A stretch of 56,094 nucleotides of DNA from Flavobacterium sp. Its GTDB lineage: Bacteria; Bacteroidota; Bacteroidia; Flavobacteriales; Flavobacteriaceae. The notes below the pieces were generated by a model that did not search any database, had not been told where the DNA came from, and was given only the letters and a program-made list of their open reading frames with translations. Every line of letters starts with the position of its first letter. Within the stretch, counting starts at the first letter, position 1. The DNA is taken from positions 1-56,094 of the forward strand of contig JAHEHJ010000011.1 in NCBI GenBank assembly GCA_024644655.1, read 5' to 3'. The translations under genes and the position numbers were made by a program. Shown here piece after piece: positions 41,896-51,329 of the stretch.

Positions 41896-43653
41896 TTAAT
41901 TTAATTCTTTTTCCGAAAGTTGCTTGAAATACAATTCGGCATAATAGCCTTTTTGGTTTACCAATTGATTATGAGTGCCTTCTTGTAGTATTCGCCCATC
42001 TTCTAAAACAATAATTTGATCTGCATTTTTAGCTGATGATACCCTATGGCTCACAATTATGGTGGTTTTATCTTGGGTAATCTGGCGCAAATTGTTCAAT
42101 ATTTGTTCTTCAGTTTCGGTATCTACAGCCGATAAACAATCATCAAACAATAGGATTTGTGGGTTTTTAATCAAGGCACGTGCAATGGATACTCGTTGTT
42201 TTTGACCTCCCGATAAGGTAATTCCACGTTCTCCTAATAAGGTTTCGTATTGTTGTGTAAAACCTAAAATATTGTCATGCACGGCGGCACTTTTAGCTGC
42301 ATGAATCACTTCTGCATCACTGGCTTCTTCTCGGCCAAACTTGATGTTGTTCTTAATGGTGTCCGAAAACAAAAAAGCATCTTGAGGAACAATACCAATA
42401 CTTTGGCGTAAATCCTGTAAATGGACTTGGGTAATGGTATGACCATCAATTAAAATTTGTCCCTCTTGTACATCATGCATACGGGTGAGCAACGTTAATA
42501 ATGTCGATTTTCCTGAACCTGTTTTGCCTAATATAGCCAAAGTTTGTCCTTTTTTGACATGAAACGAAACAGAATTTATGGCTTTTATTCCTGTGTCTTC
42601 ATAGGTATAACTTACCCGGTCAAAGACAATATCACCTTGTATAGTACTGCGCTCAGTTGCGGTATTCTTAATGTCAGGTTGAATTTTTAGAAATTCATTA
42701 ATACGCTTTTGAGAGGCTTCCGCTTCTTGTACTAAGGAAGAAACCCAACCAATAGATGCTACTGGCCAAGTCAACATGTTTACATATAATATGAATTCGG
42801 CTATAGTCCCGATACTCTTTATTTCTCCTTGAATATATAACAAGCCTCCAAAATAGATTACGACTAAATTGCTGACTCCAATTAACGCAATCATTAAGGG
42901 ACCAAACAAAGATTGTACTTGGGCTAGTTTCATGCTCTTTGCCTTACTCTCCGCTGCCAAATCCACTACATTTTGTTGGAATTGTTTTTCTAGTCCATAG
43001 GCTTTTACCACACGAATACCCGAAAAAACCTCCTGAGTAAAACTAGAAACTTTAGATAAGTACTGTTGGAAAACCGTACTTCTTTTGTTAATCTCGGAAC
43101 TCAATTTAAAAATGATAAAGGATAATAGAGGTAATGGTAATAAGGTGTAGAATGTTAATAAAGGAGAAACATTATACATATATATAATGACAACCGTAAA
43201 CCGTATAAAAGTATTGATGGTATACATAACAGCTGGCCCCACATACATTCGGACTTTAGCCACATCCTCACTGATTCGATTCATTAAATCTCCTGTGCGG
43301 TTGCTTTTATAAAAATTTTGATCCAATGCTTCATAGTGCTTGAAGATTTCGTTTTTCAAATCAAACTCTACATGTCTCGACATAACTATTAAAGTCTGCC
43401 GCATCAAAAAAGTTAAAACTCCTGCAATCAAAGTAGTACCTATGATCAAAAAGAAATCATGCAACAATTCTGTTTTTACTTGGTCTGGCCCTACATGACC
43501 CTTATGATAGCCTTCAATTATCTTAAAAGATTGACTAATGAGCTTTGGGGTATACAAAGAGAAAAATTGCGCGACTATAGTGATGATAATTCCCAATAAA
43601 AATTGGAATTTATATTTTATAAAATATTTGTTTAAATATTGAAGTTCTTTCAT
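41896..43653 (-). CDS. ABC exporter, fused permease and ATPase (MsbA-like)
   Basis: The 585-residue half-transporter has six transmembrane helices (about residues 15-300) and a nucleotide-binding domain (about 340-575). Walker A is G-K-T-G-S-G-K-S-T, the signature is L-S-G-G-Q-K-Q-R, Walker B is I-L-L-F-D-D, and the H-loop is S-H-R. Such proteins export lipids, peptides or drugs as homodimers. Without more context the substrate is unknown. It is transcribed away from the leucine dehydrogenase-like gene. Confidence 0.92.
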   Translation of the reverse strand: MKELQYLNKYFIKYKFQFLLGIIITIVAQFFSLYTPKLISQSFKIIEGYHKGHVGPDQVKTELLHDFFLIIGTTLIAGVLTFLMRQTLIVMSRHVEFDLKNEIFKHYEALDQNFYKSNRTGDLMNRISEDVAKVRMYVGPAVMYTINTFIRFTVVIIYMYNVSPLLTFYTLLPLPLLSFIIFKLSSEINKRSTVFQQYLSKVSSFTQEVFSGIRVVKAYGLEKQFQQNVVDLAAESKAKSMKLAQVQSLFGPLMIALIGVSNLVVIYFGGLLYIQGEIKSIGTIAEFILYVNMLTWPVASIGWVSSLVQEAEASQKRINEFLKIQPDIKNTATERSTIQGDIVFDRVSYTYEDTGIKAINSVSFHVKKGQTLAILGKTGSGKSTLLTLLTRMHDVQEGQILIDGHTITQVHLQDLRQSIGIVPQDAFLFSDTIKNNIKFGREEASDAEVIHAAKSAAVHDNILGFTQQYETLLGERGITLSGGQKQRVSIARALIKNPQILLFDDCLSAVDTETEEQILNNLRQITQDKTTIIVSHRVSSAKNADQIIVLEDGRILQEGTHNQLVNQKGYYAELYFKQLSEKELN

Positions 43654-43798
43654 GAGTATCGCGCAATAACGAAAATTAATTGGTATTTAATGTTAAATGA
43701 GTATGAATAATTAAATTACAGTATTCTTTGAATTAATTCATTTTATTAACAAATTGCTATTTATTGGTGTTTTGAGTGAGTTTTATTGAATATTGTGT

Positions 43799-43828
43799 TA
43801 ATTTTGCCGAGACTTTTTATAAAAGTCT
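43799..43828 (+). promoter_or_regulatory. -7 element and 5'-terminal hairpin before the amino acid dehydrogenase
   Basis: TAATTTTG at 43799-43806 is followed directly by AGACTTTT and AAAAGTCT (43810-43828), a hairpin that would sit at the mRNA 5' end. The ATG is 18 bases further on. Confidence 0.5.
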
Positions 43829-43846
43829 AAATTTAACATTTACAAT

Positions 43847-44953
43847 ATGACATCAGAAATCACAACACCAGTCGAGTTGAAAAAGATGGACCCTGTATTT
43901 GGTCAACTTTCTTTTGATAACCACGAGCAAATTGTTTTTTGCAACGACAAAGATACAGGATTAAAAGCAATTATTGGTATCCATAATACAGTTATGGGAC
44001 CAGCACTTGGTGGTACAAGGATGTGGAATTATGCAAACGAATGGGAAGCTTTAAATGATGTATTGCGTCTGTCTCGTGGAATGACTTTTAAATCAGCTAT
44101 TACAGGTTTAAACTTGGGTGGTGGTAAAGCCGTTATCATAGGGGATTCTAAAATCGATAAAACGCCTGAAATGATTACTCGTTTTGGTGAATTCGTGAAT
44201 TCGTTAAGTGGAAAGTACATTACAGCAGAAGATGTAGGTACAACTACTGAAGATATGGATAGAATTCATGAAGTAACCAATTTTGTTACGGGTATTTCTG
44301 TAGAAAAAGGAGGGTCAGGTAATCCATCTCCAGTTACTGCATATGGTGTATATATGGGTATGAAAGCCGCTGCTAAATACCAATTTGGAAGTGATAATCT
44401 TGCCGGTAAAAAAATACTAGTACAAGGTACAGGTCATGTGGGTGAAACGCTTATTGATTATATCACTAAAGAAGGAGCAACTGTATTCGTGTCGGATATT
44501 CACCAAGACAAAATGGAAAACATGGTGGCTAAATATGGTGCCCAAATCTATACAGGTGCTGATATTTACAGTGCCGATGTCGATATATATTCACCTTGTG
44601 CTTTAGGAGCTACTATCAATGACGATACGGTTTATAAAATTCAAGCTAAAGTTATCGCAGGTGCGGCTAACAATCAGTTGGCTTTGGAAGCAAAGCATGG
44701 TCAAATTTTACGCGAAAGAGGTATTACTTATGCGCCTGACTTTTTGATTAATGCAGGAGGTATTATTAATGTGTATGCTGAAATTGTAAAATACAGCAAA
44801 GAAGAAGCTATTCGTAGAACAGAAAACATTTATAACACCACGCTTGAAATATTCAATTTTGCCGATAGCAATAACATAACTACCCAACAAGCAGCTATGC
44901 AAATCGCCCAAAATAGAATCGATCAAAGAAAAAAAGAAAACGGGATTAAATAA
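43847..44953 (+). CDS. Glu/Leu/Phe/Val dehydrogenase family protein
   Basis: The 368-residue enzyme resembles leucine dehydrogenase: 'IIGIHNTVMGPALGGTRMWN' near residues 38-57, 'RGMTFKSAITGLNLGGGKAV' with the substrate and catalytic Lys residues, 'TAEDVGTTTEDMDRIHE', the Rossmann loop 'ILVQGTGHVGETLIDYI', and 'DFLINAGGIINVYAEI'. The reaction is reversible oxidative deamination with NAD; leucine is the likely substrate, but valine or phenylalanine is possible. It precedes nusB by 77 bases. Confidence 0.9.
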   Translation: MTSEITTPVELKKMDPVFGQLSFDNHEQIVFCNDKDTGLKAIIGIHNTVMGPALGGTRMWNYANEWEALNDVLRLSRGMTFKSAITGLNLGGGKAVIIGDSKIDKTPEMITRFGEFVNSLSGKYITAEDVGTTTEDMDRIHEVTNFVTGISVEKGGSGNPSPVTAYGVYMGMKAAAKYQFGSDNLAGKKILVQGTGHVGETLIDYITKEGATVFVSDIHQDKMENMVAKYGAQIYTGADIYSADVDIYSPCALGATINDDTVYKIQAKVIAGAANNQLALEAKHGQILRERGITYAPDFLINAGGIINVYAEIVKYSKEEAIRRTENIYNTTLEIFNFADSNNITTQQAAMQIAQNRIDQRKKENGIK

Positions 44954-44972
44954 GCCGTTTCAAAATATTTAC

Positions 44973-45007
44973 TATTTTTGCAAAGCGAAAGAATTTCTTT
45001 CGCTTTG
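44973..45007 (+). promoter_or_regulatory. -7 element and perfect palindromic leader before nusB
   Basis: TATTTTTG (44973-44980) is followed immediately by CAAAGCGAAAGAA and TTCTTTCGCTTTG (44981-45007), a perfect inverted repeat. It may be a 5' leader hairpin of nusB, and it could also terminate the upstream gene. Confidence 0.55.
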
Positions 45008-45030
45008 TTAATTTAAAAAAGTTCTTATCC

Positions 45031-45969
45031 GTGTTAAACAGAAGACATATTCGAGTGAAAGTGATGCAGTCCATCTACGCCATGCATCAAAAGAATACCG
45101 ATGATCTAGAAAAAGAAGAAAAGTTTTTACTTCATAGCATCGATTCAATCCAAGATTTGTATTTAATCATGTGTGCTTCACTACTAGAAATCAGAAAGAA
45201 AGAAATTGCTTTCCTAGAGGCTTCAAGTAAAAAACACTTGGCAACCGCTGCCGAAAAGAATCCCAATACTAAGTTTGTAAACAATGCTTTATTGCTTCAC
45301 CTTGAAGAAAATAGTGCCTTGAGCATTGCTTTAGAAAAACGTAAAATCAACAACTGGTCGCTAAACGATGATTACATACTCATCTTACTTAACGATATCA
45401 AGAAAAGTAGCTTGTACCACAAATACATGGCTGTGTCTAAATCAAGTTTTGAAGATGACAAACAGTTTATCGTGGATTTGTTTACAGAGGTTATTGCACC
45501 CAACGAAAAACTTTATGAATACATAGAGGATAATAAAATGACTTGGATTGATGATGTGCCTTTAGTAAATACCCACATACAAAAACAGCTCAAGCAAATT
45601 TCAGAAAAAACGCCTTTCAAAGTTACCCAACTCTATAAAGACACTGAAGACAAAGAATATGTGAATGCCTTGTTTCGCAAGACAGTCCTAAACGAATTAG
45701 AACTAGCCAAAGAATACATTGATAAAACCCCCAATTGGGATGCCGAGCGAATCGCAGAAATTGATACCATTATCCTAAAAATGGCCATCTGTGAATTCTT
45801 GAAGTTTCCTTCCATCCCAGTCAAAGTAACTATAAATGAGTATCTTGAAATTGCAAAAGAATATTCTACCCCAAAGAGTAGTATCTTTATCAATGGAATA
45901 TTAGATAACCTGGTAAAAGAGTTCGAAAAAAATAATAAATTAAACAAAACCGGAAGAGGTTTAATGTAA
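45031..45969 (+). CDS. nusB: Transcription antitermination factor NusB
   Basis: NusB forms the rRNA antitermination complex with NusE. The start codon is GTG, encoding (V/M)LNRRHIRVKVMQSIYAMHQ. The 312-residue length is roughly twice that of E. coli NusB, as I know for Bacteroidota. The helical NusB core is in the C-terminal half, 'IIAPNEKLYEYI' and 'IDTIILKMAICEFLKFPSIP', with 'VTINEYLEIAKEYSTPKSS' near the end. It is followed at 11-base gaps by the DUF1573 and yajC genes. Confidence 0.92.
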   Translation: MLNRRHIRVKVMQSIYAMHQKNTDDLEKEEKFLLHSIDSIQDLYLIMCASLLEIRKKEIAFLEASSKKHLATAAEKNPNTKFVNNALLLHLEENSALSIALEKRKINNWSLNDDYILILLNDIKKSSLYHKYMAVSKSSFEDDKQFIVDLFTEVIAPNEKLYEYIEDNKMTWIDDVPLVNTHIQKQLKQISEKTPFKVTQLYKDTEDKEYVNALFRKTVLNELELAKEYIDKTPNWDAERIAEIDTIILKMAICEFLKFPSIPVKVTINEYLEIAKEYSTPKSSIFINGILDNLVKEFEKNNKLNKTGRGLM

Positions 45970-45980
45970 TACCCCGTTGC

Positions 45981-46469
45981 ATGAAAAGAGTACACCTACA
46001 TCTCGCTGGTCTTTTGACCGTTTTTATTTTAACAGCTTCTTGTAATTCCAAACCAGAAGTGCAACCTAAATTAGGAACGAATCCGAATCTTGGTCCTACA
46101 CCTGCAGAGATTAATAAAGTTCCAAAACTCATCGCCGACGGAAAAATAACGGAAATGACTTTTGAATCACAAACGCATGATTTTGGAACCATCAAACAAG
46201 GGGACAAAGTAGTGCATGATTTTAAATTTACCAATACGGGTAAAGAGGACTTAATCATCTCTTACGCCAAAGGTTCTTGCGGATGTACCGTTCCAGAATA
46301 CCCAAAACAAGCCATCAAACCGGGTGGAAAAGGAAGCATAAAAGTGTCTTTTAATTCGGCTGGTAAAATTGGTGAAACCTCTAAAACGGTTACCTTAACC
46401 TGTAATGTAACCGATGGAGCTAAAATATTATATATTAAAACTAACATTGTTCCGTCAGGGACCAAATAA
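45981..46469 (+). CDS. DUF1573 lipoprotein
   Basis: A lipobox L-T-A-S-C (Cys21) precedes a beta-sandwich domain. The pattern 'HDFGTIKQGDKVVHDFKFTN' and 'SYAKGSCGCTVPEYPKQAIK' is the DUF1573 core, related to ASPM/SPD-2/Hydin-like immunoglobulin folds. The family function is unknown. It is between nusB and yajC, an order conserved in Bacteroidota. Confidence 0.88.
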   Translation: MKRVHLHLAGLLTVFILTASCNSKPEVQPKLGTNPNLGPTPAEINKVPKLIADGKITEMTFESQTHDFGTIKQGDKVVHDFKFTNTGKEDLIISYAKGSCGCTVPEYPKQAIKPGGKGSIKVSFNSAGKIGETSKTVTLTCNVTDGAKILYIKTNIVPSGTK

Positions 46470-46480
46470 ACAAATACAGT

Positions 46481-46753
46481 ATGAATACAATGTTTGCCTT
46501 ACAAATGGTGGCTTTATTAGCCGTGTTTTATTTCTTTATCATGAGACCTTCTCAAACTAAAGCTAAAAAAGAAAAAGAATTTGAATCCGGTTTGAAAGTA
46601 GGGGATAAGATTATTACTAAAAGTGGTTTCCACGGTAAAATTGCCGAAATAGGAGAAACTACCGTAGTTATCGAAACTATGTCTGGAAAATTAAAAATAG
46701 AACGCTCAGCCATTTCTCTTGATTTGACAATTGCTCAAAACAAAAAAGCATAA
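46481..46753 (+). CDS. yajC: Preprotein translocase subunit YajC
   Basis: YajC is a small accessory protein of the SecDF-YajC complex in the inner membrane. The 90-residue protein has an N-terminal transmembrane helix ('MVALLAVFYFFIMRPSQTKA') with the conserved R-P-S-Q motif, then 'GLKVGDKIITKSGFHGKIAE' as the cytosolic domain. Length and pattern match the family. It ends the nusB operon. Confidence 0.94.
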   Translation: MNTMFALQMVALLAVFYFFIMRPSQTKAKKEKEFESGLKVGDKIITKSGFHGKIAEIGETTVVIETMSGKLKIERSAISLDLTIAQNKKA

Positions 46754-46776
46754 GAGTAGCCCACGCTATTTCACAT

Positions 46777-46810
46777 AAAAAAAGCCGATACACTGTATCG
46801 GCTTTTTTTA
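46777..46810. terminator. Bidirectional terminator after yajC
   Basis: AAAAAAAGCCGATAC and GTATCGGCTTTTTTT flank a 3-base loop. It serves both yajC and the convergent YdeI-like gene. Confidence 0.88.
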
Positions 46811-46820
46811 TGCTCTAGTC

Positions 46821-47399
46821 TTAGCGGTAGGTATCATTCAATCCTTTGCCACTTAGAATCATAGGTTTTATTTTATCCAAACGAGTGATTTTAGTTTTCT
46901 CTTGCTTGGCCGTAGCCATATATTCCCAAAACTCTTTTTGTTTATAGGGTGTAAATTGTTCCAAAGCACCTCTTAATTGCTCATCATCCTTCAATGCTTG
47001 GGCCAAAAATGAACAATGCATAACTTCTCGCTTTTCGGGTTTGATGGCGAGTCCGGCCTTTTCATTGGCTATGGCTTCTTGAATGTACTGTAAAAGTAAT
47101 TTCTCGTTCACTTCTGCAGCCGATTGGAAGCGCCATTGACGCAACCCTCGGGTAACACCTTCATTGGCATTGACCAATACTTTGGCCTCGTCTTTAAGGA
47201 AAACACCATTCATAAACCAAATCCCAAAATAACTTTTGAAACCGCCTATACCCAAAACGTTTTTATGGTTAATGGTATAGATTTCGCCGCCCCATTTAGT
47301 GGTTTCAACCAACTCTGTTTTTTGAATAATAGTCCGCAATAGACCAAGTTCTTCAGCCCATTGGTTGACTTTGTCCCAACTGTGTTTTTCTTCTTTCAC
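46821..47399 (-). CDS. DUF1801/YdeI-like protein
   Basis: The 192-residue protein has an N-terminal DUF1801-like part, 'ELVETTKWGGEIYTINHKNV' and 'IGGFKSYFGIWFMNGVFLKD', and a C-terminal YdeI/OmpD-associated-like part, 'LDKIKPMILSGKGLNDTYR' preceded by 'EFWEYMATAKQEKTKITRL'. Proteins with this fold are small soluble members of unknown role. It is 18 bases from the pepT stop and probably shares its transcript. Confidence 0.78.
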   Translation of the reverse strand: MKEEKHSWDKVNQWAEELGLLRTIIQKTELVETTKWGGEIYTINHKNVLGIGGFKSYFGIWFMNGVFLKDEAKVLVNANEGVTRGLRQWRFQSAAEVNEKLLLQYIQEAIANEKAGLAIKPEKREVMHCSFLAQALKDDEQLRGALEQFTPYKQKEFWEYMATAKQEKTKITRLDKIKPMILSGKGLNDTYR

Positions 47400-47417
47400 A
47401 TCAAAACCAAATTCAAA

Positions 47418-48671
47418 TTAGTTCTTGCTGAAATCAGTAGTTGCCGTTAATTCCGCAATTTTTACAATAACATCAACCGCCTTTTGCATACTTTCAACAG
47501 GAACGTATTCGTATTTTCCATGGAAGTTGTGGCCTCCCGCAAAAATGTTCGGACATGGTAAGCCCATATACGATAAACGACATCCATCAGTTCCTCCACG
47601 AATCGGTTTAATCAACGGTTCTATGCCTAAAGAACGCATAGCTGTTTCAGCCAAATCTACGATAAAGAATACAGGAGTTACTTTCTCCTTCATATTGTAA
47701 TATTGGTCTTTAATCTCCGTAATTACGATATCTTCACCAAATTGTTTCGCAAATTTCGAATTGATGTCGGCAGTAATTTTTAATACTAATTCTTTGCGTT
47801 GCTCAAACAACGTCATGTCGTGATCACGAATGATTAATTCCAATTTAGTTTCCTCTATACTACCTTGCAATTGGGTAATATGGAAGAATCCTTCATAATC
47901 TTGGGTTTCTTGTGGCGTTTCTCCCTTAGGAAGCGCATTCATGAAATCCTGTGCAATCAACATAGAGTTAATCATTTTTCCTTTGGCATACCCTGGGTGC
48001 ACCGATTTACCTTTGAACGTAATTTTTACTCCAGCCGCATTGAAATTCTCATATTCCAATTCCCCAATTTGGCTTCCGTCCATGGTATATGCCCAGTCGG
48101 CACCAAATTGCGCTACGTCAAATAAGTCAGCTCCTCTACCAATTTCTTCGTCTGGGGTAAAACACACACGAATCTTACCGTGTTTGATTTCAGGATGTTG
48201 GATTAAATATTCCATAGCCGTCATGATTTCGGTAATACCGGCTTTGTCATCTGCTCCTAATAAAGTCAATCCATTAGTTGTAATCAAGGTTTGCCCCTTA
48301 TACAACAACAAATCTTTAAAATAATTAGGCGATAAAATAATGTTGTGTTCTTCATTCAATACGATATCCCCACCATCATAGTTGGGCACTATTTGTGGAC
48401 ACACATCTTTACCCGTAAAATCAGGCGTAGTGTCAAAATGAGACACAAAACCTATAGTAGGTACATCGTGTGCCAAATTGGATGGCAAAGTAGCCATTAC
48501 ATAAGAATGTTTGTCTATGGTAACTTCCGTCATACCAATAGCTTTCAACTCTTCCACCAATTTATTGGCTAAATCAAATTGTTTGGCTGTACTTGGAGTA
48601 GTGTCTGAATTGGGATCCGATTCAGTGTCTATAGTGACATAACTAATGAAACGATCAATAATATGTTGCAT
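47418..48671 (-). CDS. pepT: Peptidase T (tripeptide aminopeptidase)
   Basis: PepT cleaves the N-terminal residue from tripeptides. I chose the ATG giving MQHIIDRFISYVTIDTESDP (417 residues). The upstream ATG would add 26 unconserved residues, and a -7 element at 48688-48695 sits inside that extension. Metal ligands are visible in 'GFVSHFDTTPDF', 'LLGADDKAGITEIM', 'FTPDEEIGRGADLFD' and 'FAGGHNFHGKYEYVPVESM'. The substrate-binding 'IRGGTDGCRLSYMGLPCPNI' is also present. Confidence 0.94.
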   Translation of the reverse strand: MQHIIDRFISYVTIDTESDPNSDTTPSTAKQFDLANKLVEELKAIGMTEVTIDKHSYVMATLPSNLAHDVPTIGFVSHFDTTPDFTGKDVCPQIVPNYDGGDIVLNEEHNIILSPNYFKDLLLYKGQTLITTNGLTLLGADDKAGITEIMTAMEYLIQHPEIKHGKIRVCFTPDEEIGRGADLFDVAQFGADWAYTMDGSQIGELEYENFNAAGVKITFKGKSVHPGYAKGKMINSMLIAQDFMNALPKGETPQETQDYEGFFHITQLQGSIEETKLELIIRDHDMTLFEQRKELVLKITADINSKFAKQFGEDIVITEIKDQYYNMKEKVTPVFFIVDLAETAMRSLGIEPLIKPIRGGTDGCRLSYMGLPCPNIFAGGHNFHGKYEYVPVESMQKAVDVIVKIAELTATTDFSKN

Positions 48672-48687
48672 GTGATTTAATTTTTGG

Positions 48688-48695
48688 CAAATATA
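48688..48695 (-). promoter_or_regulatory. -7 promoter element for pepT
   Basis: The minus strand reads TATATTTG 16 bases before the chosen ATG. Confidence 0.55.
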
Positions 48696-48761
48696 AGGAT
48701 TAGGAGTAATATGTAATAAATTATGAGTTAGGAGTTTTGCATCTATCATCCCTCAAATATC

Positions 48762-48804
48762 ATATATTGTATATCGTATATCGTATATCGAATATTGTAT
48801 ATCG
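48762..48804. repeat. Short AT-rich tandem repeat
   Basis: About five imperfect copies of the 8-base unit GTATATCG or a close variant (with TATTGTAT variants) lie between pepT and the SIMPL gene. Copy number probably varies by slippage. Confidence 0.65.
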
Positions 48805-48808
48805 TCGT

Positions 48809-49525
48809 CTATTCCATAATCTCCGTATGCATCGTCACGTTTACAGTATACTTAATCAATTCCCCACTAGAAGAAACACCTCGGCCTCCCATTCCTTTGC
48901 CAAAGGTTTCAAATCCATAAGAATCTACACGGTTGTTTGAATTGTCATTCGGACTTTTACTGGATTGGATATAGAGTATTTTTCCAATTTTTACCATACT
49001 TACTTTTGCCAATCGCTTGGTGGTTTCTATGGCATCAGTGACAGCCAATTCTTCGGCTTGTTTCATAAACTCGTTTGCACCCGTATTGAAATAGGATATT
49101 TTCTCAATTTTATTAAACTTCGTTTTGAGCAATTCCTCTGTGAAGTCTTGCATTTTATCCAAGGCTTTTAAGGTGAAAATTAATTTCTGATTGGATTGAA
49201 AGCCCAAGAATATATCTTTATTGGTGCGGTCATCCCATTTCGTGGCCTTATTGGTCGAAATAAGACTAGTCTTGATGTCGGTTGTATCTTTAACATATTT
49301 GGATACGATTTTATAGACATCATCCATGGTTTTTTGATTCTCGTTTACGGCCTCACGCAAGGTGGGCTTGATGTGCATAAACGTAATGGTTATTTGGGCC
49401 GCATTGGGAAATGCATTTACCGTCCCAACACCCACGGCACTAATTTTTGACGGATTTGATTCTGCATTTTGTGCATAACTGCCCGCAGTCATAACAACGA
49501 ATAAACATAAAAAGAATTTTTTCAT
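48809..49525 (-). CDS. SIMPL domain (DUF541) exported protein
   Basis: The 238-residue protein has a cleavable signal (M-K-K-F-F-L-C-L-F-V-V-M-T-A-G-S-Y-A-Q). The SIMPL core includes 'ISAVGVGTVNAFPNAAQITI' and 'EELAVTDAIETTKRLAKVSM', matching DUF541. Some relatives bind partner kinases or have periplasmic functions, but none is established for this protein. The tandem repeat next to its stop may be part of its terminator area. Confidence 0.82.
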   Translation of the reverse strand: MKKFFLCLFVVMTAGSYAQNAESNPSKISAVGVGTVNAFPNAAQITITFMHIKPTLREAVNENQKTMDDVYKIVSKYVKDTTDIKTSLISTNKATKWDDRTNKDIFLGFQSNQKLIFTLKALDKMQDFTEELLKTKFNKIEKISYFNTGANEFMKQAEELAVTDAIETTKRLAKVSMVKIGKILYIQSSKSPNDNSNNRVDSYGFETFGKGMGGRGVSSSGELIKYTVNVTMHTEIME

Positions 49526-49859
49526 AAAGAGAGTTTTTACTGTGTTCTATAGATTTTGTAAGATGTTGGTTTGAATATCTGTTAGTTCAAAAATGAACTT
49601 AATTGCACTAGAAATTAACAACACTATACTACATTGTGTAGTGTTTTGCGATACCAAAACCAAACGACAGTATAAGTAACGGGAAAATTGAAATTATAGT
49701 ATAAAGTGTTCACCTTCTTTGGTGTAGAGTAGCTTTTTTTACACATAAATTGGTTTCAAAAAGCTAGTTAAAATGCGGAAGTTTAGGTTTCATATTTAGA
49801 GTACTCGGATTTATAAATAGTACATGCTTTTATAACCGAGACAATTGAATGAAAGGGAA
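49526..49859. other. 334-base intergenic region
   Basis: No gene is seen. At about 49619-49644 there is a hairpin AACACTATAC / GTGTAGTGTT with one G-T pair and a TACATT loop. It has no adjacent T-run on the minus strand, so it is not an evident terminator for either neighbouring gene. Confidence 0.4.
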
Positions 49860-51230
49860 TTAGTTTTTAAAGATCTTAAATGTTTTTACTAATTCTGGAG
49901 AAATTACTTTTACAAGATAGGTACCAGGTGCCAAATTAGAAATATTGATACTACTTTCAGTGTCTTGTAGTGTTGTTGAAAACACTTCTTGACCAAGCAT
50001 GTTATAGAGCATCATAGTACTCAAGTTACCATCAGAAGAAATATGGAACACATCTTCAATCGGATTAGGATAAATGGTCATCTCGGGAGCTGCACTATAT
50101 GTGTCTACAGCTAAGCTAACAGGACATACGAGTCCTGTTGGGAAATTTACATTTGATACCGTGTTGCCTAAACCCAATTGCCCATATATATTTTGGCCCC
50201 AAGCCCAAACTTCATGATTTGTTTTTAAGGCAAGTGAATGTTCTCCACCTCCTCCAAGGGTTTCCCAATTCGTGTCAGTGTTTACAGATACAGGTATAGT
50301 GGTGTCGGTATTTGAAGTATTGCCCAATTGCCCCCATAAATTGTATCCCCAAGCCCATAATGTTCCATCAGTTTTTAGACCCACACTGTGACGATATCCA
50401 CCTATAATATCACGCCAATTCGTAGCGGTGCCTATATGGGTCGGACTATTTCTACTTGTTAATGTGCCATCACCCAATTGACCAGCTGGGTTATACCCCC
50501 AGGTCCAAAGTGAGCCATCTGTTTTGATTGCAATCGTATGTTCTGATCCTGTGGCAACATTTTGCCAATTTGTTCCTGTCCCTATTTGGGTAGGTACGTT
50601 TTTATTTATATTGGTACCATCACCTAACTGGCCATCAGTATTATTACCCCATGCCCATAAAGTACCATCCGATTTAATGGCCAAGGTATGACTTGTACCT
50701 GCTGCTACACGCACCCAGTTTGTACTTACTCCTATTTTGGTTGGTACTGTTTTGTCAACATTGGTTCCATCTCCTAATTCCCCCTTTGAATTGAGGCCCC
50801 AGCCCCAAAGCGTACCATCCGTTTTTAAAACGATACTGAACAATCCGCTTCCTTTTGCAATCTGCGCCCAATTGTTTTCAGTGCCCACTTGTATCGGAAT
50901 ATTGCTGTCTGTGTTAGTGCCATTTCCTAATTGACCATAGATGTTAAATCCCCAGGCCCACAAAGTGCCATCGGTTTTTATGGCCAAGGTATGTTGTCCT
51001 TCACCACCCACACTTTGCCAATTGGTATCGCTGCCTATCTGTATTGGTACATTTTTGTTCGTATTGGTGCCATCACCTAAATTCCCAAAATTATTATACC
51101 CCCATGCCCATAAAGAACCATCTGTTTTCACACCAACCGAAAAGGAATTACCTCCTGAAATACTTTTCCAACATTGTCCAAAAAGGTGGATGCTTACTAA
51201 CATCAGGAATAAAGTGATTGTTTTTTTCAT
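49860..51230 (-). CDS. RCC1-repeat protein with type IX secretion tail
   Basis: After a signal peptide (residues 1-18, ending F-G-Q), the 456-residue chain has seven RCC1-like units of about 48-50 residues, each with 'LWAWG.N..G.LGDGT'. Seven repeats predict a seven-bladed propeller. The C-terminal 75 residues ('MTIYPNPIEDVFHISSDG' to V-K-T-F-K-I-F-K-N) form a T9SS type A sorting domain, so the protein is exported to the surface or medium. Its ligand is unknown. A close paralogue lies at 54605-55969. Confidence 0.92.
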   Translation of the reverse strand: MKKTITLFLMLVSIHLFGQCWKSISGGNSFSVGVKTDGSLWAWGYNNFGNLGDGTNTNKNVPIQIGSDTNWQSVGGEGQHTLAIKTDGTLWAWGFNIYGQLGNGTNTDSNIPIQVGTENNWAQIAKGSGLFSIVLKTDGTLWGWGLNSKGELGDGTNVDKTVPTKIGVSTNWVRVAAGTSHTLAIKSDGTLWAWGNNTDGQLGDGTNINKNVPTQIGTGTNWQNVATGSEHTIAIKTDGSLWTWGYNPAGQLGDGTLTSRNSPTHIGTATNWRDIIGGYRHSVGLKTDGTLWAWGYNLWGQLGNTSNTDTTIPVSVNTDTNWETLGGGGEHSLALKTNHEVWAWGQNIYGQLGLGNTVSNVNFPTGLVCPVSLAVDTYSAAPEMTIYPNPIEDVFHISSDGNLSTMMLYNMLGQEVFSTTLQDTESSINISNLAPGTYLVKVISPELVKTFKIFKN

Positions 51231-51266
51231 AGTTGGGATTTCTATAAAGAGGTTCAGATATTAGTA

Positions 51267-51274
51267 CAAACATA
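51267..51274 (-). promoter_or_regulatory. -7 promoter element for the RCC1-repeat gene at 49860
   Basis: The minus strand reads TATGTTTG, fitting TAnnTTTG, 36 bases before the ATG. Confidence 0.45.
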
Positions 51275-51329
51275 AGCTAGTGAGTTTGTAATTGCAATTA
51301 TTCCATAAAAATAAATACCCTAGCATTTA

